64,000 bases of DNA from CBDUXT01 sp965371245 (lineage in GTDB: Bacteria > Planctomycetota > Phycisphaerae > UBA1845), in contig CBDUXT010000012.1 of the NCBI GenBank assembly GCA_965371245.1, forward strand, positions 1 to 64,000, given 5' to 3'. The translations under genes were made by a program, and so were the position numbers. The notes beneath the pieces are model-generated. The model did not search any database and was not told where the DNA came from. It saw nothing but the letters and a program-made list of their open reading frames with translations. Shown here one piece after another: positions 1 to 7,852 of this stretch (position 1 is its first letter; every line of letters starts with the position of its first letter).

Positions 1-55
1 TCACAGGGCTCGCGCCCTGTGCTCTGAAAACTGCCCGCCGATTCGGTCATGCACC
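1..55 (+). repeat. Right end of family-1 palindromic element (cut by window edge)
   Basis: This is the right-hand part of a short interspersed element also seen near 23.8, 30.4 and 36.2 kb. It contains the hairpin GGGCTCGCGCCC and the shared string GCTCTGAAAACTGCCCGCC, and it ends in GGTCATGCACC. The rest lies outside the window. No coding capacity is visible. Confidence 0.75.
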
Positions 56-100
56 TTGGTTGGCTCTGCAACTGCTGATGGTCTTCTTGTGCGCTAACGA

Positions 101-204
101 CTACTGTACGCTCAACCTTGAATCTGCGGGTTTTGCTCGGTGCGTGGTCCACCTCTAGAGCCATGGGCGACCCAACCCGGAAGTTCAAGCGTGGCAATGC
201 ACTA
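101..204 (+). repeat. Family-2 element, short copy
   Basis: The left end carries CTCAACCTTGAATCTGCGGG and the right end ATGCACTA, as in the copies near 44.9, 46.1 and 56.3 kb. It is about 50 bp shorter than those copies, with part of the middle missing, so it looks like a decayed or deleted copy just upstream of the HAD gene. Confidence 0.65.
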
Positions 205-230
205 CCCGCAGGCTACGGAATCCGCGACCC

Positions 231-1736
231 ATGTGCCAGCATCGAAACAACCCGGGCGCCGGCAAGCGTGACCTATCCGGCGTGGTGATCGCCTTCGACC
301 TGGATAACACGTTGCTCGATCCGGAGGGCACTGGTTACACCCGGACACTCGACCAGTTCTTCTCGCGCATGAAGCCGACATTGGGGGACGAGCGAGAGGC
401 CATCGAGGCCTATGAGCGTGTTCGATCCTGTGGTGATGCGCTCGCTTCCTGCGGGCTGGGTAACCCGATCCACGAGCGCGGTCATCCCGAGGGGCTGGCC
501 GTCCTTTTCATGCTGGAAGCCCGCGACGCCGAGCTGTGCCACGCCCTCGGCATCGACTCGAACACCCGGCGCCGGGACCGGGCCACGCTCGCGGGGCTGG
601 TCGATCGGCATCGCGCAACTGGCGAAGGAGATTGCGAATCGCGTCTCTTGGCTGAATGTCGCCTCCGTGCGTTCTTGAAACCGAGCCGGTTCTTCTCTGC
701 TGAGGCTTCAACCCGCGCGAACCTGCCCGGATCAACCCAGCCCTCGCTAGCAACCAACCTCGATTCGAACCCGAAGGGGGAACGGCTTGACGACGGCGCC
801 GCCACCCGGTTCATGGAGCGCGCTCGGCGCATCGCGCGGAACCGCCGCGTCGTCGAGTGGTCTGGGATCTTTCGCGCGATCGAGAGGAACCAGCCGCTGC
901 GCGATCTGCGACCATTTTTCACGGCCCTGACCGAGCGCGGAGCGACGCCGGTCCTTATCACCGAGGGACGGCAGGACATTCAGGCCGAAAAAGTGGCACG
1001 ACTCGGCCTGAGCTCCGTATTCGACGGCCGCCTGCTTACCACCGGGGCGACCGCCGACGTGCCGGGGCGCACTGCCCTGGAAGAGGCGATCGCCGACCGG
1101 ATCGACGCCGTCCTTCGCTCGGCGCGCCGGATCGACAAAGAGCTGCAGATCGAACCGGACGACATGCTCAGGGAGCTTTGGTTTTACCGATCGGTGCTTC
1201 GGCGGTGGGCGACGAAATCGACATGGTTCTACGCCCGGTGCCTGCACGCAATGCATCGCAACCCCGAGCGGCCGCAGGACGCCTTGCAGCCGCCGATTTT
1301 CGTGCCGCACGGCGCCTGGCGGAAGGCACCGCTGCACTTCGTTATGGTCGGTGATCGATATGACAAGGACGTGGCACCATTGATCGAACTGCTGGGCAAG
1401 GACGGCGGGTTGACCGTCCGTCTGCGACAGGGCAAGTACGGCGATCGGGATCCCACCGACAGGCTGCCGCGCGATCGCCGACCCGATCACACGTTTTCCG
1501 ACTGGGCGTCCGTCGAGGCCTTTCTTCTCGAAGCGTTGCGGATCAAGGACATCGCACCGATCGCCGGCGCCCCGCCGTTGGTTCCGCCATCGGAGCGGTA
1601 TACAAAGGCTCCGCGAGGCGCGTCGAAAAGCGGGTTCGAGGCGATCCGCGCCATCGCGACAGCCGGCATCGCAGCGTCCGACCGTCGAAGCCGAGAGCCG
1701 ACAAGCACGCCCCGCGCGCTGAGCCGCCGGCTCTAG
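231..1736 (+). CDS. HAD-like phosphatase with large cap insert
   Basis: Predicted haloacid-dehalogenase superfamily phosphohydrolase, probably cytoplasmic; the substrate is unknown. Motif I FDLDNTLLD (residues about 22-30) supplies the DxD nucleophile pair. VLITEGRQD (about 240-248) fits motif II, and VMVGDRYDKD (about 371-380) fits the acidic motif IV. Between motifs I and II lie about 200 residues, far more than in a minimal HAD core, so a large cap or insertion is likely. The C-terminal 60 residues are basic and low in complexity. The ATG at 231 has no clear ribosome binding site, and a downstream start before motif I has little room. It stands alone, with a repeat upstream and a convergent gene downstream. 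The HAD assignment is solid; the exact family is not. Confidence 0.8.
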   Translation: MCQHRNNPGAGKRDLSGVVIAFDLDNTLLDPEGTGYTRTLDQFFSRMKPTLGDEREAIEAYERVRSCGDALASCGLGNPIHERGHPEGLAVLFMLEARDAELCHALGIDSNTRRRDRATLAGLVDRHRATGEGDCESRLLAECRLRAFLKPSRFFSAEASTRANLPGSTQPSLATNLDSNPKGERLDDGAATRFMERARRIARNRRVVEWSGIFRAIERNQPLRDLRPFFTALTERGATPVLITEGRQDIQAEKVARLGLSSVFDGRLLTTGATADVPGRTALEEAIADRIDAVLRSARRIDKELQIEPDDMLRELWFYRSVLRRWATKSTWFYARCLHAMHRNPERPQDALQPPIFVPHGAWRKAPLHFVMVGDRYDKDVAPLIELLGKDGGLTVRLRQGKYGDRDPTDRLPRDRRPDHTFSDWASVEAFLLEALRIKDIAPIAGAPPLVPPSERYTKAPRGASKSGFEAIRAIATAGIAASDRRSREPTSTPRALSRRL

Positions 1737-1954
1737 CCCTTTGCCTTGCCCATAAGTTGGTGATGCGTGGCAGCGTAGGTCGTTACACCTTGTGGATGCT
1801 CGCGCGACCTGAGTCAACAGGTCAGATCGAACAGGAGGTTCGCTGGTGACAGGAAAACTCTGCGCGCCGGCGACGGAATGCTCGATGTCGGCACGATAGA
1901 GGGGATTCTTTACGGGTGCCAAGGCCCGTAGCTCTCTTGGTTCGAATCAAAAGA

Positions 1955-1991
1955 ACGACCCGACGGACCTCGCAAGCGCCCGCCGGGTCGT
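1955..1991 (-). terminator. Rho-independent terminator of the cysteine-rich protein gene
   Basis: Two 12-bp arms (1955-1966 and 1980-1991) pair with one mismatch around a 13-nt loop. Read on the minus strand the hairpin is followed by TTCTTTTGATT, a T-rich run. It lies 27 bp beyond the stop codon of the minus-strand gene at 2018-2641. Confidence 0.65.
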
Positions 1992-2017
1992 GATTTGTAG
2001 TACAAGCGATGCTCTGG

Positions 2018-2641
2018 TTAGTCGCCGCTTTTGGCCATGCGCCCGTCCTTGAACTTGACGTTGCAACGCTCACACTTGCCGTCGGTAACCAGCGCCACCG
2101 CACACGCCTCGCATTTTTGTGCGGCGACAGCTGCCTTCTTCAGCGTCTCGAAGGCCGCCAGCGCAGCACGATAGTCCTTTTCATTCTCGAACATGCGATC
2201 GCCGACAAACCCGACCTTGCATCGTTCGCAGCGCTTCCCCTCTTTGAACGCGATCTTGCACTGGTTGCACCGCTTCGGGCAGGCCGCGATCAGTTCCTTT
2301 GACATGGGTTGACCCTTGGCCAGCAGGTACGCCGCCCGCGAGCCGTACATCTTCGAGCCGGTCAGCCTGCACTTGTCGCAACTGCCGTTTCCCGCGACGG
2401 CCTTGGCGCGGTTATCGCACGGACACTGCTTGGCCTGCGTCAGGCTGATCTTCTGACCAACCAGGGCGTCGTGTAGCTTCTTGGACTTGATGGTCACGCC
2501 AAACGACTTGCCCTCGCCGCAACAGAACCCTTGGCCGGTCTTGGAAACGTTGTCGCATCCCTTGCAGCCACCTGCCACTGCGGGCGCCGTGCCCCATGCG
2601 ACCAACGCCAGTGCCGATGCCATCATGATGTTTCGAATCAT
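2018..2641 (-). CDS. Secreted cysteine-rich (17 Cys) CxxC-repeat protein
   Basis: Protein of 207 residues with a signal peptide (start MIRNIMMASALALVAWG, cleavage after about residue 23). The mature part holds 17 cysteines, mostly as CxxC or CxC pairs (CKGC, CPC, CDKC, CNQC, CERC twice, CEAC), spread over the chain with basic linkers. This pattern suggests repeated zinc-ribbon or rubredoxin-like knuckles that bind metal outside the cytoplasm, or a thiol-rich redox substrate. No named family was recognised. The ATG at 2641 was chosen because AAGGAG sits 7 bp upstream and the signal peptide begins there; an upstream in-frame start would add 59 unconvincing residues. It lies 213 bp downstream of, and on the same strand as, the sigma factor/thioredoxin pair, so it may be a target of that sigma factor (inference). 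Confidence 0.8.
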   Translation of the reverse strand: MIRNIMMASALALVAWGTAPAVAGGCKGCDNVSKTGQGFCCGEGKSFGVTIKSKKLHDALVGQKISLTQAKQCPCDNRAKAVAGNGSCDKCRLTGSKMYGSRAAYLLAKGQPMSKELIAACPKRCNQCKIAFKEGKRCERCKVGFVGDRMFENEKDYRAALAAFETLKKAAVAAQKCEACAVALVTDGKCERCNVKFKDGRMAKSGD

Positions 2642-2681
2642 TGTATTTCTCCTTACCGTGTCATATTCGATCGGCGTGGCA

Positions 2682-2700
2682 TGGCCGCACCATGCGGCCA
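2682..2700. promoter_or_regulatory. Perfect palindrome upstream of the cysteine-rich gene
   Basis: TGGCCGCA and its exact complement TGCGGCCA flank a 3-nt centre, 41 bp upstream of the start codon of the minus-strand gene. It could be an operator, a 5'-leader hairpin or a decayed interspersed palindrome. A similar palindrome (CATGGCCACG) at 7744 makes the last option real. Confidence 0.35.
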
Positions 2701-2854
2701 GAGTCCACCGAACTAGAATTTCCAATATGCCGCCCAGGCCTTGTCCATTCGGCGCGCGGACCCGGCGCCGTTGGAAAGGGGGTGATTCTCCCGATCTGAC
2801 TCGCCTATCGCTCGGCACGGACCCCGTTGCCGAGGCGCGACAGGGCAGTTGGCA

Positions 2855-3478
2855 CTAACGTAGCGCGTCGTTCAGCACGCCGCGCATCGTCGGCAACTCG
2901 TCCGGCTTCGTTAAGCTCGCCAAGATGGTTCTTGACTTGCGATCAACGAGGCGAATGGCCCCGGTACGATCCAAGAATCGTTTGGGTATGAAGTCCAGTC
3001 CGAGACCGGCCACCAGGTAGCGCGCTTGGGCGCTCGATTCCGGGTTCGTCACGTCAAGTACGACAAACTGAATCGGCCGGTCGCCGAACTCTTCTTTCAG
3101 CTCCTCAAAAACGGGGGCAACGAGCGGACAGAAAGAGCACCAGTCAGCCCGTACGCTGATAGCGACCAACCTTGGAATAGCCTCGCGGATCGTCGCAGCC
3201 CCGCCGTCTTCCGTGGCCGGCTGCGATTCGACGATCGTACGCGGCATCGGCGCAACGCCCGTAAGCGCGTGTCCGATCCAACCGACAGCAAGCCCGATCA
3301 CCGCGGCCGCCGCGACCATGAACCTCGCTCGTTGCCTTGACGACCCCGCAGCCGGGTTGGGCTCGTGCTGCGTTGCGGAGTCTGTCGCCAGGCTCGCCAG
3401 CCGGGCGGCTTTGTCGGACGACATCGACCGCCCCTCGTAGTACTCCGTCAGATGCGTTTCCAGATTCTTCTCGGTCAC
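2855..3478 (-). CDS. Membrane-anchored thioredoxin-like protein with anti-sigma-like N-terminus
   Basis: Protein of 207 residues: a cytoplasmic stretch (1-50), one membrane segment (about 52-74), and an extracytoplasmic thioredoxin-fold domain (about 95-207). The active-site-like motif is WCSFC (113-117), followed by a cis-Pro region candidate FIPKRF. The N-terminus (LTEYYEGRSMSSDKAARL) resembles the helical sigma-binding segment of anti-sigma factors but lacks the HxxxCxxC zinc site. The start is GTG at 3478, which overlaps the TGA of the upstream sigma factor as GTGA, so the two are translationally coupled. The placement is typical of an anti-sigma factor. A reasonable inference is a redox-sensing regulator that releases the ECF sigma factor; a plain TlpA/ResA-like reductase is the alternative. 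Confidence 0.75.
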   Translation of the reverse strand: MTEKNLETHLTEYYEGRSMSSDKAARLASLATDSATQHEPNPAAGSSRQRARFMVAAAAVIGLAVGWIGHALTGVAPMPRTIVESQPATEDGGAATIREAIPRLVAISVRADWCSFCPLVAPVFEELKEEFGDRPIQFVVLDVTNPESSAQARYLVAGLGLDFIPKRFLDRTGAIRLVDRKSRTILASLTKPDELPTMRGVLNDALR

Positions 3479-3999
3479 GGTGTCGATCTCGATTCTGCCT
3501 CGACCCAGGCACGTATCTTCTTTTTCGCCCGATACACAAGGCTCAGCACGGTTCCGCGCGGCCATTGCAACAGGTCGCCAATCTGCTGCGCCGAGAAGTC
3601 TTCGATGGTCGATAAGTAGAGAACGGCACGCTCCTTTGACCCAAGCCGACCCAGCGCCCGACCGAGGGCTCCGTTCGACGTGGCCAGCGCCGCGTCGTCA
3701 TGCCGGTCGTCCTCGGCGGCGGGTCCGTGTTCCGCCTCGTCCAGCGGCTGAGGGCTGAAGCGCTGATCGCGCCGAAAGCGATCGATGAAGCGGTTCCGAA
3801 TGGCCACGAACAAATACTCGCGCTTCATCGGTCCGTTGGCCTTTAGCACCGAAAACCACGCCTCTTGAACCAGATCCTCCGCTTGGTTTCCATCGTGTGT
3901 CAGCGAAAGCGCGAACCGGTAGCCTCGTTGAGCCAACTCACAGAGATCACCCGTCCGATCCGCCATGCTCACGCTTGGGCTACATAGCCCGCTATTCAC
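3475..3999 (-). CDS. ECF-type RNA polymerase sigma factor
   Basis: Sigma-70 family, extracytoplasmic-function group, 174 residues. Region 2 (about residues 15-80) shows AEDLVQEAWFSVLKA and a core-binding/-10 segment IRNRFIDRFRR. Region 4 (about 118-168) shows the helix-turn-helix DFSAQQIGDLLQWPRGTVLS followed by YRAKKKIRAW. The start is GTG 3999 or ATG 3966 (MADRTGDL); both keep region 2 intact and neither has a strong ribosome binding site. It is followed by the thioredoxin-like membrane protein through a GTGA overlap, so that protein is the likely regulator. The target promoters are unknown. Confidence 0.9.
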   Translation of the reverse strand: MNSGLCSPSVSMADRTGDLCELAQRGYRFALSLTHDGNQAEDLVQEAWFSVLKANGPMKREYLFVAIRNRFIDRFRRDQRFSPQPLDEAEHGPAAEDDRHDDAALATSNGALGRALGRLGSKERAVLYLSTIEDFSAQQIGDLLQWPRGTVLSLVYRAKKKIRAWVEAESRSTP

Positions 4000-4194
4000 T
4001 CTTCATCTGCCTCGCCACCATCAGCGGTCGTTTCCGCCAGTCCGGACCGCGTATCGACATCCAACCGGACGAACCCGGCTGACTATGGTACAACGAATGG
4101 CAAGATCAGGTGATTGCCAGATTTGGCGGCAATTGCGGCGCCGCCGGGACCGTCGCCCACGACAGGGCGGCTGGATGACTCTCGAGGACAAACC

Positions 4195-5373
4195 ATGGCC
4201 AACCCCGAACATGTCAAACTCGTCAAACAAGGCGCCAAGGCGATCAAGGCCTGGCGGAAAAAGAATCCTAATCTGCAGCTCGAACTGTCGGAGGCGGACC
4301 TCAGCGGTGCGAACCTCAGCGGTGCGAACGTCGGCGGGGCGAACCTCGACAGGGCGACCCTCGACAGACCGACCCACAGCGGTGCGGACCTCAGCGGTGC
4401 GAACCTCCGTCATGCGAACCTCCACCGGGCGCAACTCAGGGGGGCGAATCTCAACGGGGCGAACCTCAACGGGGCCAGCCTCATCGCTGCGAACCTCTGC
4501 GAGGCGAGCCTTCTGCGGGCGCAACTCTACGGGGCGAATCTCAACCGAGCGTTCCTCTTGGGGGCCGTCGTCACCTGGGCGAACCTCTGCAGGGCGAATC
4601 TCAGGGGCGCGTTTCTCGGCGGGGCGAACCTCAGCAACGGGGCGCTGACGCACGCTGATTTGACGAATGCAACGACAATTTCCACCGTCTTTGGCGATGT
4701 CGATCTCTCTGACGTCAAGGGGCTGCAGCATGTACGACACCAGGGTCCCAGCACAATCGGCATCGACACCCTCCTAGTGTCCAAAGGCAAGATTCCCGAG
4801 GTCTTCCTGCGCGGCTGCGGCGTGCCCGATACGCTGATCGCGTACCTTCCCAGCCTCCTCAGCCAGATGCACCCGATCCAGTTCTATTCGTGCTTCATCA
4901 GCTACTGCGGCGAGGACGACGACTTCGCCCGGCGTTTGCATGCCCGGCTACAGGCCGAGAAGCTACGCGTCTGGTTCGCGCCCGAAGACATGAAAGGCGG
5001 AGAGAAGTCCAAAGAACAGATCGACCAAGCCATTCGGGTGTACGATCGGCTTCTCCTGGTTCTTTCCGAAGAGAGCATCAACAGCGACTGGGTCCGACAC
5101 GAGATCGAGCGAGCACGAGCCAAGGAAAAAACATCGGGCAAGAACGTGCTCTTCCCGATCACACTGATTCCCCACGACAAGCTCACAGAATGGGAGGCAC
5201 TCGATTCCGACACCGGCGAAGACCTGGCCAAGAAGGTTCGCGAGTACCACATCCCTGATTTCTCGGATTGGAAACAGGAGGATCATTTCGAAGAAGCCTT
5301 CGCCTCCCTCATGGCCGATCTGAAGAAGGAAAACAACAAGACGGCTCCCGATGGGAGCAGCGAAGAAGGATAA
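4195..5373 (+). CDS. Pentapeptide-repeat protein with C-terminal TIR domain
   Basis: Protein of 392 residues. Residues about 30-180 are pentapeptide repeats of the A(N/D)LxG type (SGANLSGANVGGANL), which fold into a right-handed quadrilateral helix. Residues about 229-370 are a TIR domain of the bacterial TIR_2 kind: FYSCFISYCGEDDDFA, then VWFAPEDMKGGEK, then DRLLLVLSEESINSDWV and EIERA. The acidic stretch GGEKSKEQI lies where NAD-cleaving TIR domains carry their catalytic glutamate, but which residue serves cannot be settled by eye. The ATG at 4195 is chosen for GAGG at 4184-4187 and a typical soluble N-terminus. Bacterial TIR proteins are often NADases in abortive anti-phage defence (family knowledge); a role here is inference. 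RecQ follows 52 bp downstream. Confidence 0.9.
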   Translation: MANPEHVKLVKQGAKAIKAWRKKNPNLQLELSEADLSGANLSGANVGGANLDRATLDRPTHSGADLSGANLRHANLHRAQLRGANLNGANLNGASLIAANLCEASLLRAQLYGANLNRAFLLGAVVTWANLCRANLRGAFLGGANLSNGALTHADLTNATTISTVFGDVDLSDVKGLQHVRHQGPSTIGIDTLLVSKGKIPEVFLRGCGVPDTLIAYLPSLLSQMHPIQFYSCFISYCGEDDDFARRLHARLQAEKLRVWFAPEDMKGGEKSKEQIDQAIRVYDRLLLVLSEESINSDWVRHEIERARAKEKTSGKNVLFPITLIPHDKLTEWEALDSDTGEDLAKKVREYHIPDFSDWKQEDHFEEAFASLMADLKKENNKTAPDGSSEEG

Positions 5374-5425
5374 CGTTGCGGATCCCGGCTCGCCGGGCGG
5401 GCGCTTGGGCGGTATGCTCCGACGC

Positions 5426-7621
5426 ATGGAGCCCGCGCAAGCCAAGCCCTCGCAGTTGGAGCAAATCCAGGAGACGGTGCGGCGCTTCTGGGGGTTTGAC
5501 GCCCTGCGTCCGTTGCAGGAACAGGCGATTCGGGCCGGCCTGGACAAACGCGACTCCCTGGTCGTGATGCCCACTGGAGGCGGCAAGTCGCTCTGCTACC
5601 ACGTCCCGCCCGCGGTGGCGCAGCGCACGGACATCGTGGTCTCCCCGCTCATCGCCTTGATGAAGGATCAGGTGGACGGCCTGCGCGCGTGCGGCTATCC
5701 GGCTGCTGCGCTGCACGGCGGAACCACGCCCGAAGAGCGACGCGAGATTGAGACCGGGCTGGGCGAGGGACGCTACCGGCTCGTGTTCGTCGCCCCGGAG
5801 CGGCTTCTGTCGCTGGTGCCGCGCGATGGCATTGGGGCGTTCGTGATCGACGAAGCCCACTGCATCAGTCAATGGGGACACGACTTCCGCCCCGAGTATC
5901 GACGATTGGCCACCTTGAAGGAGCTGTTTCCCGGTGTCAGCCTTCACGGGTTCACCGCGACGGCCACGCCGCGCGTCCGGGCGGACATCGTGGAGCAACT
6001 TCGGCTTAACGACCCGACCGTTCTTGTCGGCCGTTTCGATCGCGCCAACCTCGTGTACCGCGTCGTGCCGCGGGTTGACGTGCAGAGCCAGGTGGCGGAC
6101 GTGATTCGTCGCCACGCCGGCGAAGCGGTCATCGTCTACTGCATCAGTCGCAAGGATACCGAACGCATGGCCGCGTCGTTGCAGGGGCGGGGCGTGCGAG
6201 CATGCGCCTACCACGCCGGGATGGACGCGGACAAGAGGCGGCGGACGCAGGACGCCTTCGCGGCCGAGCAGCTCGATGTCGTGGTCGCCACGGTGGCTTT
6301 TGGCATGGGGATCGACCGCAGCAACGTGCGCTGTGTCATTCACGCGGCCATGCCCAAGTCCGTTGAACACTATCAGCAAGAGACCGGTCGGGCGGGGCGC
6401 GACGGGCTGGAGGCGGAGTGCGTCCTGTTCTATTCCGCGGCCGATGCGATGAAATGGGAGTCGCTGATCCGTCGCAGCGCGGAAGAGGCGCACCATCCGG
6501 CCGACGTGATCGAGGCCGCACAGGAGAAGCTGGCCCACATGCGGCGGTTCTGCTCTGCTGCCCTGTGTCGTCACAAGAGCTTGTCGGATTATTTTGAGGA
6601 TACCTACGATCTCGATCGCTGTGACGCCTGCGATGTGTGTCTTGGGGAAATCGACGGTGTGGCCGATGCGACCGTGACGGCGCAGAAGATCCTTTCCTGC
6701 GTCGCCCGTGTGGACCAGCGATTCGGCGTTCGTCACGTCGTCGAAGTCCTTCTTGGCGCCGACACGGACATGATCAGGCGCTGGCGGCATCAGGAGTTGA
6801 GCACGCATGGTCTTATGAAGGGAACACCGCGCAACGCACTGACCAACATGGTGTATCAGCTCGTCGATCAGGGTTTGCTCGCCCGCAGCGCGGACGAGTG
6901 GCCGACCTTGCAGTTGAACGAGGCTTCTTTAGCGGTCATGCGCGGCGAGCGCGAGGTCCTACTGGTCCGACCGAAGACTGAGCCCGTGCGCAAGACTGAT
7001 GTGGAAGACGCCTCTTGGGAGGGTGTGGACCGTGGCCTCTTCGAGCACCTTCGCGGTGTTCGTCGGGAGCTCGCCGAGGAGCGAAGTGTGCCCGCCTACG
7101 TCATCTTCGGAGACAAGTCCCTTCGCGACATGGCCCGGTTGCGGCCTGGGTCGGACGAGGCGTTTTGTCGCGTCCGCGGCGTGGGCGAGCGGAAGCTGGC
7201 GGACCTCGGCGCGCGGTTCACAGCCGAGATCACCGGGTATTGCAAAGCGAACGCCCTCGAGATCGAACCGGCCGAGGGTCGTGCCCGATCGGACGATCTA
7301 CCACTGGCCGTATCAAAGAAGCCAAGCCTGTCGCGTCAGGCTGCGTTCAAGATGTTCGCCCAAGGGCGTAGTGTCAGTGATGTGGCATCATCAATCAACC
7401 GGGCGGCAAGTACGACTCGCCAGTACCTCGTTGAATACGTTCAGGCGGAGCAACCCGAAAGTATCGAGGCCTGGGTCGATCCGGCCACGTACCGGGCGGT
7501 CGCCCGGGCGGCCGACGAGGTGGGTACGCGGCGGCTGCGGCCCATCTTTGAATGTCTTTCCGAAGCGGTGCCGTACGACACGATTCGCCTGGTGGCGCGC
7601 CACCTTGAGGTCCGGACCTGA
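5426..7621 (+). CDS. recQ: ATP-dependent DNA helicase RecQ
   Basis: Superfamily 2 3'-5' DNA helicase of 731 residues. Walker A MPTGGGKSLC (about 47-56), DEAH box DEAHCISQW (about 141-149), and motif VI-type YQQETGRAGRDG are all present. The RecQ C-terminal zinc site is seen as CSAALCRH and CDACDVC. An HRDC domain follows (about 535-605, FEHLRGVRRELAEE), then a C-terminal helix-turn-helix extension (about 635-670, FAQGRSVSDVASSINRAAST) of the HTH_40 kind found in longer RecQ proteins. The first in-frame start, at 5351, would overlap the TIR gene by 23 bp; ATG 5414 and ATG 5426 are more natural, and none has a clear ribosome binding site. It probably shares a transcript with the TIR gene. Function: repair of stalled forks and recombination. 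Confidence 0.95.
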   Translation: MEPAQAKPSQLEQIQETVRRFWGFDALRPLQEQAIRAGLDKRDSLVVMPTGGGKSLCYHVPPAVAQRTDIVVSPLIALMKDQVDGLRACGYPAAALHGGTTPEERREIETGLGEGRYRLVFVAPERLLSLVPRDGIGAFVIDEAHCISQWGHDFRPEYRRLATLKELFPGVSLHGFTATATPRVRADIVEQLRLNDPTVLVGRFDRANLVYRVVPRVDVQSQVADVIRRHAGEAVIVYCISRKDTERMAASLQGRGVRACAYHAGMDADKRRRTQDAFAAEQLDVVVATVAFGMGIDRSNVRCVIHAAMPKSVEHYQQETGRAGRDGLEAECVLFYSAADAMKWESLIRRSAEEAHHPADVIEAAQEKLAHMRRFCSAALCRHKSLSDYFEDTYDLDRCDACDVCLGEIDGVADATVTAQKILSCVARVDQRFGVRHVVEVLLGADTDMIRRWRHQELSTHGLMKGTPRNALTNMVYQLVDQGLLARSADEWPTLQLNEASLAVMRGEREVLLVRPKTEPVRKTDVEDASWEGVDRGLFEHLRGVRRELAEERSVPAYVIFGDKSLRDMARLRPGSDEAFCRVRGVGERKLADLGARFTAEITGYCKANALEIEPAEGRARSDDLPLAVSKKPSLSRQAAFKMFAQGRSVSDVASSINRAASTTRQYLVEYVQAEQPESIEAWVDPATYRAVARAADEVGTRRLRPIFECLSEAVPYDTIRLVARHLEVRT

Positions 7622-7743
7622 CACGCCGATGAGGGCGTTTCAGCCGGGTATCCATGAGAACGCAGGGCGCGGCCGAGGCTGTTTCGCATGGTTGCCGCAT
7701 GCCATACTCACGCTGGAGCGAGCCTGTGAACCGTGCGTGAGAA

Positions 7744-7767
7744 CATGGCCACGCGAGCGTGGCCATG
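7744..7767. repeat. Interspersed perfect palindrome
   Basis: CATGGCCACG and its exact complement CGTGGCCATG flank CGAG. It lies in the 231-bp gap between the converging recQ and FG-GAP genes. It may act as a bidirectional terminator, though no T-run follows. A related sequence (GCATGGCCGCGCTTCGCTTG) occurs at 11520. Confidence 0.5.
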
Positions 7768-7852
7768 CCACCCGCTCCTTCTTGTGGTCGGAGGGCGGGC
7801 AATGGCCTGTCCTACGCTGCGATGCGTGAAGCGCCCTGATCGATCCGTTTGG

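Noticed and set aside
1919..1955. tRNA-like pieces (GTAGCTC and GGTTCGAATC)
   Set aside because: The D-arm-like and T-arm-like pieces are too close together and no acceptor or anticodon stem can be drawn.
4285..4650. Regular short repeats that could suggest a CRISPR array
   Set aside because: The period is 15 bp, without spacers, and the repeats encode in-frame pentapeptides.
4021..4740. Repetitive VEVRPVEIRP-type protein on the minus strand
   Set aside because: It is the reverse reading of the pentapeptide repeats; the plus strand gives a known fold fused to a TIR domain.
5309..6808. 499-codon open frame antisense to recQ
   Set aside because: recQ has all helicase motifs on the plus strand; the antisense product is His/Arg-rich without motifs.
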